NCBI GenBank assembly: GCA_037783545.1
Contig: JBBELK010000009.1
Location: forward strand, 3,100,001 to 3,164,000
Length of the DNA stretch: 64,000 bases
Reading direction: 5' to 3'
From: Henricia sp. BOLD:AAB3569
Taxonomy: Eukaryota; Echinodermata; Asteroidea; Spinulosida; Echinasteridae
A program made the translations under genes and the position numbers. The notes under the pieces are model-generated. The model searched no databases. It had not been told where the DNA came from and saw only the letters and a list, made by a program, of their open reading frames with translations. Below are positions 57,447 to 64,000 of this stretch, one piece after another (within the stretch, counting starts at the first letter, position 1; each line of letters opens with the position of its first letter).

Positions 57447-60400
57447 TCAGCGCCTGCTCATGTTACGACTTTCGCTATGTCTGGTGCCCTGAGCCGTCAT
57501 GTGATGAGCGGTGCTGGGATGGGACGGGGGCGCTGCGGCTTTCTGCTTGAGCAGGGTCCAGTCGAACGTGAAGTCGTATTGGTGGTTTAGGGTACGGAAC
57601 AGGATGCGGAACAGTTGACGCAGGTACATGTAGTCTGGTGCCTCCTCAAAGCGCAGGCCTCGGACGTAGTTGAGGTACATGGCAAACTCGGCGGGAAAGC
57701 CCTGTTTGGACATTTTAAGAAGATGACAAATGACTCCGTTTACATTAGACAAATTGCTTTATTTGACAAAGATTGGTTAATCAGCGTTATGTAATTAATC
57801 TTGCGTGCACATTTAACGAAAATCAAATGAAGAGCAGTATTGTTTACATTAGGAAACCGCCAACGGAGATAAGATAAGAGTGTGGGATGCTATGGTGGCC
57901 TGGAGACACATGCCTGTCAGGCATCAAGCATCGAGCATCCAACGCCTTTTTTTGAAAATAATTTGGAATAAACCAGAGGAATGCAAGTTGAAAAGTGCTT
58001 TAGCCTGCCTTGATCATTACTTAATTCAAATTTTTGATTTAGTCGTACCAAAACAAAGCTATTTGTATAAACCCACCTTACAGAGCACTTCAACTGGCGT
58101 GGACATTTTCTTCTCGCTGATTTTTTCATATTTTTGTCTCTTGGTGGCAGCTTTCAGACCTTGCCATGGTAGACTGGTTCTGTTGAAGTACATCAGCACG
58201 TAGCCGAGGGATTCCATATCGTCACGGCGACTGCAAGAAACATTTAGTAAAACAGTTACAATTTAATTGTTTTATATTACTGTTTTTCTGCGAACTTTCT
58301 AAACAAAATCCACTAACTGTCCTTTCAGACAGAGCCAAAAACATGGTTGGTACATCTTTAAAGGCAGTATACACGATTGGTATCTCGAAAATCAGAAATG
58401 TTCACAGATTTACGCCTAACAAACACAATATAAACATGATGACCGTAGAAAACTTCCCCTGAAATGGTTTTGTCTAAAGTGCTATAGTCTTTAAGAAATG
58501 AGTAAAACAATTAGTTTTCGTCTCATCAGACAAATTTAATTCGCCCCAAAACCATTTCGCCCAAATGCTACTTCGCCCCCAAACCACTTCGTGCACAGGC
58601 CGTGGTTCAGGGCGAAATGGTTCAGGGCGAAGTGGTTCAGGGCAAAGTGGTTCAGGGCGAAGTGGTTTTGGGGTGAAATGACTGCAAACCCTTTTTTGAC
58701 TGTTTTCTCAAAAGTTAGACGAAGTACGGAGCTGGTTTTTGCTCAGGTTGGTTTTAATCATGCATATCTTCAATCACACAGGGGGATAAAACTATTTGTA
58801 ACAGTTTACCAATCATGTATACTATCTTTAAACACAAGATACATTGTGTTGTTTTTACCTCTGTTCAGCACCTGCGTGTGCATTAATGCTGGCGTATCTG
58901 GCTGTACCCGTTAAGTTCTTGTCCTCTCGGTACGGGATGTGCGCCTTCGTCCTGCTGTCACGATACTTCTTGGCGAGTCCGAAATCAATGATGAACAGCT
59001 TTGACAATGAAAGGAAAAAAAAAGTCCAATTGAAACTGTTTGGGGAAAAGTAGTACAACAAACACACGTGCAATGTGCTACATGTATGTTCACATAGGTT
59101 AAAGTGTGGTAAATATCATTTCAACACATGCTTTTCTTTATACCCATGTGGAGTTTTGATTGTGACTGGGTACAAATGACTGTACCCAGTGCCCTGTCCC
59201 CAGTGGTTCAGCAATTGTGACCCTTAACAGTGAAATGAGCGTAGAGTCGGACTCCGCTATTTCCTATAACAACAGTTCAAAGTCAAAATTGAGGTCAATT
59301 TTAGGGTTTTGTAATATTTGGAAAGAGTAACTCTTATTCTGTTTGATTCCAAATTTTTAGCATCATCCAACAATTAAAAAACATAATTTTCAGACCTATT
59401 TTGAAGACAGCTTTCGTCGTGCCTGGTAAGAAATTTTGCTTGAAGATTTGAAAGATTGTTTGAACACTACCACTTCTCCAAGCTGTGTTGCATTGAGGGA
59501 ATAGTTTTACCTTATGTGTTATATACGTACCATTGGAAAGCTCTTTTTCTGCTGAATTTTAAAAAATACCAATATTAAATTTTTGAAAATTCTGACTTTC
59601 AGCTCATTTTGTGGGGACAGGTCACAATTAGTATAATCATTGCCCTGCTTTACCATGTTTACATTCCGCATATATTGGTTTACCAAACATGGGTGGTTTT
59701 TCCCCGATGCCCTTGATACAATGCAAAAATTCAGAATGGTAAAAATATGAATCGATATGAACAAAAATCAATACCTATGAAGTCAATTTTAACAACTTCT
59801 ATTATACAGCGTACAAAATGAATGGGAGTTGGCTAGAGGCACAGAATTCCCAGGGTCGGCATGACTAGTGAGTGAACTCGACAATAATTGTGAGTACACA
59901 AGCCCCAACAGGTGGTGTCAACTCAGGAATAGGTCCAAAGATGTTTTAAAGAAATTACCAAAAAATGTGACTTCTGAAAACACTCATCGTCCGAAAGCAC
60001 CCCACGGTACTTTGGAGAGTTAAACGTACTGACCTGATTGCAGTGTTTTCCAATACCCATAAGGAAATTATCTGGCTTGATGTCTCGGTGGATGAAGTTC
60101 TTGCCATGTACGTATTCAATACGACTCAGCATCTGGGTAGCAAAGAATTCCAAATAATAGGAAAATGAATAAAATACAATTTTTTCCCTTTTTTCAATTT
60201 TTGGATTTTTGTTTGCATGCTTGACGCTCTATATAAGTAATAACCCCTTGTAAATATCACATTTTGTTTAAAAGTTACAACTGTTTGAATGCTACGCTAA
60301 TGCACAGTTCCGACCTGTCAATCAAGCCGAACCCGCCGACCTATCACAACAGAGCTAGCAGACGGCGCCCACATAGGTCAAAGTGATGCAATCATCACAC

Positions 60401-63400
60401 AATCACGCAATTTTCTGCCCATACAGTTTGTATGTTGTATGAATTTTGGTTTCAATGTCGGGCAATTCGCTGTTCAAAGGTAGGAAAGCGCATTTTTATG
60501 AATATATGTCATCCCTGCATTACTAGCCCTTCGCTCAGTGTGTGCTACGGTAACTGTCGACCCTAAAACATAAATACCTTTGAGTTTTCTCCAATGAATC
60601 TGTGCTTTCCATGCAGAGTCCCGTTGCTTTGTACGTGGTGTCGTCATTTTTTTGCGATGGCTTGTGAGCACATAGCAACAATATCTAAGGGGCGGGGTTA
60701 ACTGGGCAATCTCGGAACTATGCATTACAGGCTTCTTTTGAAAATAGTTTAAGGTTTTTGACAATCACCAAAGCCTGACGGGCTTAATGTGTCTGCTTCA
60801 CATGCACAATCTTACAAAGATGTGCAACTTGTTTGAAGTAATAACAAAATGTAACAGCTTAGGCCCGTTTCAAACGTCGTGCTTGTGCCGTGTCAAATTA
60901 GATTCAATTTAGCATGACGGTAGCACGGCGTAAGCACGGCAGTGGTTTAAACGTCAAACTTATTTGCAAACTCCCAGTTGAATTTTAAATAAACGCATGT
61001 CTTTAAATAAACATTATTATTATTATTAGGAGTCCCTAGCTTTTGGATTGGTGCATAATGTACAATCTAGTGCATGGATTACAGCATTACCTGGTCGGCT
61101 AGCATGAGGACTGTTTTCATGGTGAATCGGCGACTGCAGAAGTTGAAGAGGTCTTCCAGACTTGGTCCCAGTAGATCCATGACGAGGACGTTGTAGTCCT
61201 TTTCACTGCCATACCAACTAAATAAAAAAACAAAGTACTTGAAGGTGCTTGCTTAGAATTTTTCCAGAAAATGGATTTTGCTCTAACAATCACATAAAAT
61301 ATCTCCCCAAAATACTATCCATTAGAGACAAAAAAACCAGGAAATTTGCAATCTCCAATTTGGATGTGGAAGCAAGAAGGGTGGTGTAATCACTGCACTG
61401 CTTTATGGAATCTACTAAATTACATGTAGTTTACAAAACATCAGTGGTTTTTGATATCCTTGAAAATATACGGATTGAGATTTCAGAACATGAGAAAAAT
61501 ATATACCCCGGTATGACAAATGATATGGTATCAAAATCTCAACACTGTTTTCCTGTTTTCCCAGATGTCTTCCCCAAAATCCGGGAGGGTTGGCAGCTAT
61601 GGATATGGGTCATTCTATAAATTTGGGGTCCAACGTGTGACATTTTTCTGTCCCCGTTACACCTGACATACTGCTATATGCCATACAAGTATCATTAAAA
61701 ATGCCTTATTTTTATGAATTGTATTTTATGTACTGGTAATCACTCTTTGAAATAGAAGGCATTTAAAGAATATGTCCTGAATTTACAAAATACAAAATTT
61801 TACAAGATGTCAGATGTAACGGGGACAGAAAAAGTGGACCCCAAATTTATAGAATGACCCATACGTACATGTACATGTAGCTTGTACTGTACATGTAGAC
61901 ATCCATAATACATGTAATGTGTGTCATACAAACATGTACTGCATTTACTAATTCCAACACTTCATTTTTCTTTTTCTTTTTAAATTTTATTTATGATCGA
62001 TAAATGTAAAACATTTTTACTTGGGTCACAAATTTGACAAAACCCTGAGTACCACCTACATGTACACATACACTTGTATACATGTACGTCATAATACAAC
62101 AAACCCACGCCCTACCGGTACAGAAACCAGGTTGACTTCTATGGCTTTGTGTTATATCACAAAGTGTGAACGAACAATATAAAGCAAAGGGGTGAAAAGT
62201 CTACCAAGTACATTGTGTACACGTATGCCTCATATTCATAAAGGGGTTTCACAGAAAATGGAAAGCACACCCATGTTACATGTACATGTATGGTACATAC
62301 ACGTATACATGTTGGTGTATTAACAGATTCCATGTACCCGGTACATGTACGTGTACACAAGAGGCACAATTTGTTTGTTTTCAATGTTCTGGAGGTGAAG
62401 TATGTACATGTATTTTGATCTGTATGGTTAAAAGAAAATGTCAAGAAAAAGAGCAAGAATGTACCCCTAGAAAGCAGCACAAACATGAAAAACAATGGCG
62501 GATTCACACTGAGCCTTTTGGTGCGTAAATGCGAGGGAAGTTGGAGTGAAATGAAGCGCTGAAATTCACAGGATCCCAAAACACCTTCCTTCCAAGTTGA
62601 TTCTGTGGTTTTCAGTGCGTCGTTTCACACATACATGTACCTGTACATGTACGTAATTTCCTCCATGCGGCTTTTTTTTCTCATAATGACGAGCGTCAAA
62701 TTTACGTGCAAAAAGAATCACCCTTATATAATGTCCCATTCTTTCATACCATGTAATCCCCCAAAGGATTCCGATGTACCACTCATAACAGACAAATGGT
62801 AGTACATGTACCGTTGCTCTGCCGGCAACATTTTAGGCCTGTACATGTACTGTACATGTACATGTAGTGTACATGTACCGGTACATGTAGGTTTAGCCTA
62901 AATGCCTACTGGCCGCACACATCTTATGAGTGACGGCCAGAGTGGTAAACCTTCCGCAGCGGCCGGACGTTTTTGGGTGCGCGACATTGGGCACGCTAGC
63001 GCAAATGCAAGACCACCGAAATTTCGGCAAGAATCACTCAACATAACACCTTATTTTTTCCCCCAAAGCTTCCTAAAATGGTTCCAGACCAAAGAGAAAC
63101 AGCTCTAGTCCTAATAAAAATGGTTTTTGACCTTTAAAAAAATTGTTTTTGACCTAAACAAATGATTTAAAAAAATAAAATATTAGGGCAACACCAAAAT
63201 GTCGCCCTATTGAGCATGTCGCCCTAATATAGCTTTTTTACACACAAAATGTCGCCCTATCCTACCATTCATAGTTTTTGTAAAGCGCACATATCCACCC
63301 TGCAGGGTGCTCAAGGCGCTGTAAACAACAACAAGTAATTAATTCTTGAAAATTTGCAACATCAAGTAAGTCTTTACAAGTGGTGGAGGAATGATATTTC

Positions 63401-63783
63401 TGGAACTTGCAGAACGATTGCAGAACGATTGCAGAACGATTGTCACTTCTTGGCCAGATGGATGATGATTTCTGGATAAGGGAACCGTTTTGGAAAAGGT
63501 ATAAGTTCCTCTATGTGTAGGTATCCTAACTTTGGAAATATATCTCTGTCCTGGGTGAGAGGAAAAACTCGCTCAAAGTATGTAGCAAATTTGCTACAGA
63601 AAAGTCTACCACTCTGGCCATCATACATAAGATGTGTACGGCCAGAGGCATTCGGGCTTATGTAGGTTATACTTGCCATATTTTGGGGATGCCCACTCCC
63701 CCTTGTAGTATCTTATACAGTTTGCTTTCATATAGGAGCTGTGGATGTCTTGCTTTGTGTGATTCCAACTTCACTGCAACTTC
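57447..63783 (-). CDS. CSNK1A1: Casein kinase I alpha, partial (first coding exon beyond the window)
   Basis: Exons are 63677-63783, 61091-61217, 60034-60132, 58859-58998, 58077-58230 and 57447-57701, giving 293 residues and a stop. The first starts in phase 0 at EVAVKLES, so the ATP-binding glycine loop (about 45 residues) is upstream of the window. Present are the catalytic lysine (VAVK), the [12 protein letters not shown] segment, [20 protein letters not shown], the catalytic loop [12 protein letters not shown], and the CK1 signature [14 protein letters not shown]1-alpha is a constitutive Ser/Thr kinase that primes beta-catenin and Ci/Gli proteins in the Wnt and Hedgehog pathways. The tail after the kinase domain ([15 protein letters not shown]...) is short and ends NMSRR. 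The donor at 63676 is GC, giving Cys where the human protein has Arg before WYG. Kinase identity is very strong, and the alpha subtype rests on the close match along the whole domain. Confidence 0.95.
58361..58840. mobile_element. Third copy of the GGCGAAGTGG-minisatellite repeat
   Basis: Nearly identical to 25435-25955 outside the minisatellite. It ends 19 nt before the donor side of CK1-alpha exon 58859-58998. Confidence 0.82.
60299..60725. mobile_element. Element with ATAGTTCCGA terminal repeats, second copy
   Basis: AATGCACAGTTCCGACCTGT at the left and TCTCGGAACTATGCATT at the right. CK1-alpha intron. Confidence 0.75.
61290..61560. mobile_element. Partial TTAAAGGAGCG-family element
   Basis: Carries the interior GATGTGGAAGCAAGAAGG, CACTGCACTGCTTTATG and TGATATGGTATCAAAATCTC, but the family termini are missing. 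Confidence 0.6.
61605..61862. mobile_element. MITE, GGGTCATTCTATAAATTTGG family
   Basis: ATGGGTCATTCTATAAATTT is inverted exactly at the right end; GTAACGGGGACAGAAAAA is inverted inside. CK1-alpha intron. Confidence 0.85.
62275..62900. repeat. Clusters of TACATG/CATGTA simple repeat
   Basis: Runs such as TACATGTACATGTA near 62276-62290, 62630-62655 and 62838-62890. The same hexamer is scattered all over the window. Confidence 0.8.
62893..63661. mobile_element. Element with inverted ends beside the CK1-alpha GC donor
   Basis: The left end (AAATGCCTACTGGCCGCACA, CGGCCAGAGTGGTA) and the right end (TACCACTCTGGCC ... GGCCAGAGGCATT) are inverse copies of about 55 bp. The interior includes the GTCGCCCTAA repeat at 63010-63245. 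A minus-strand open frame at 63443-63679 is within it and is not recognised. Confidence 0.65.
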
Positions 63784-64000
63784 CTGTAGAGGAAGAAGTA
63801 AAAAGCAAAAACATTTTTAATCAATTGTACGGTATGATGTTCTCCGGCACCCAAAGAATGTGTGTCATGTCCCTCTAAATCATGAAGGGGTGTATTACAT
63901 GTACATGTACCGGTAAGTAAAATTTAGGTGTGTGATACTATAATGCAGAAAGCGCATTGAGAGATCCGTCGGATCTGAAATACGCTTTATAAGAACTGCC

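Larger units (their letters stand above)
61218..63676 (-). other. CSNK1A1: Likely GC-AG intron of CK1-alpha
   Basis: The exon ending at 63677 reads ATC CCC AAA ATA TG followed by GCAAGT, the usual form of a GC donor. The next exon starts T TGG TAT after TTTATTTAG at 61218. The junction makes IPKI-C-WYGSEKD in phase 2. A GT donor five bases downstream (CAA/GTATAA) would break the frame. A transposon-like element ends about 15 nt away, at 63661. Confidence 0.75.

Noticed and set aside
63670-63677. GT donor after CAA in CK1-alpha
   Set aside because: It is in phase 0 and would put the next exon out of frame, with an early stop.
63443-63679. 78-residue minus-strand open frame next to CK1-alpha
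   Set aside because: It is inside the element ending at 63661. The real CK1-alpha exon is 63677-63783, which it barely touches.

Overview
This is a gene-poor, repeat-rich animal genome window. It looks like an invertebrate deuterostome, and I lean towards an echinoderm such as a sea star; the phylum is an inference. The evidence is spliceosomal genes with small exons and introns of 0.3 to 9 kb, proteins close to vertebrate orthologues, many palindromic (foldback/MITE-like) DNA elements, tRNA-derived SINEs, an RTE-type LINE remnant, and very frequent ACATGTAC-type short palindromes.

Four genes can be built from the sequence. (1) WDR91 is on the minus strand at 11435-35220: 16 coding exons, 777 codons plus stop, every splice phase matching, giving a LisH/coiled-coil N-terminus and a C-terminal WD40 propeller. 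(2) RAB28 is on the minus strand at 40981-45509: 7 coding exons, 224 residues, ending in a CaaX box. (3) An intronless plus-strand gene at 49739-50776 encodes a 345-residue methyltransferase-like protein that I cannot assign to a named family. (4) Casein kinase I alpha (CSNK1A1 type) is on the minus strand at 57447-63783: six exons are visible and the first coding exon lies beyond the window.

Three introns use unusual splice sites. One WDR91 intron is U12-type AT-AC and one RAB28 intron is U12-type GT-AG with textbook donor and branch-site sequences. One CK1-alpha intron appears to be GC-AG.

The most novel item is inside WDR91 intron 1 (26217-35097). Three tandem paralogous exons (32494-32916, 30981-31388, 29167-29574) lie on the same strand, all begin in phase 0, and encode a domain of about 130 residues that I do not recognise. 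They are phase-compatible with the WDR91 exon 1 donor. The apparent stop codon of the middle copy sits at the end of an inserted transposon. The same intron holds an 11-unit tandem array of tRNA-like sequence (31541-32410).

The rest is mostly layered mobile elements. These include a hairpin of about 2 kb with arms near 660 bp (964-2949), a multi-level nested insertion whose uninterrupted paralogue is also in the window (7017-8344 against 55294-55806), and many MITE families. WDR91 (endosome maturation) and RAB28 (prenylated Rab-like GTPase) are both membrane-traffic genes. CK1-alpha is a general signalling kinase. Nothing in the sequence shows that they are co-regulated.
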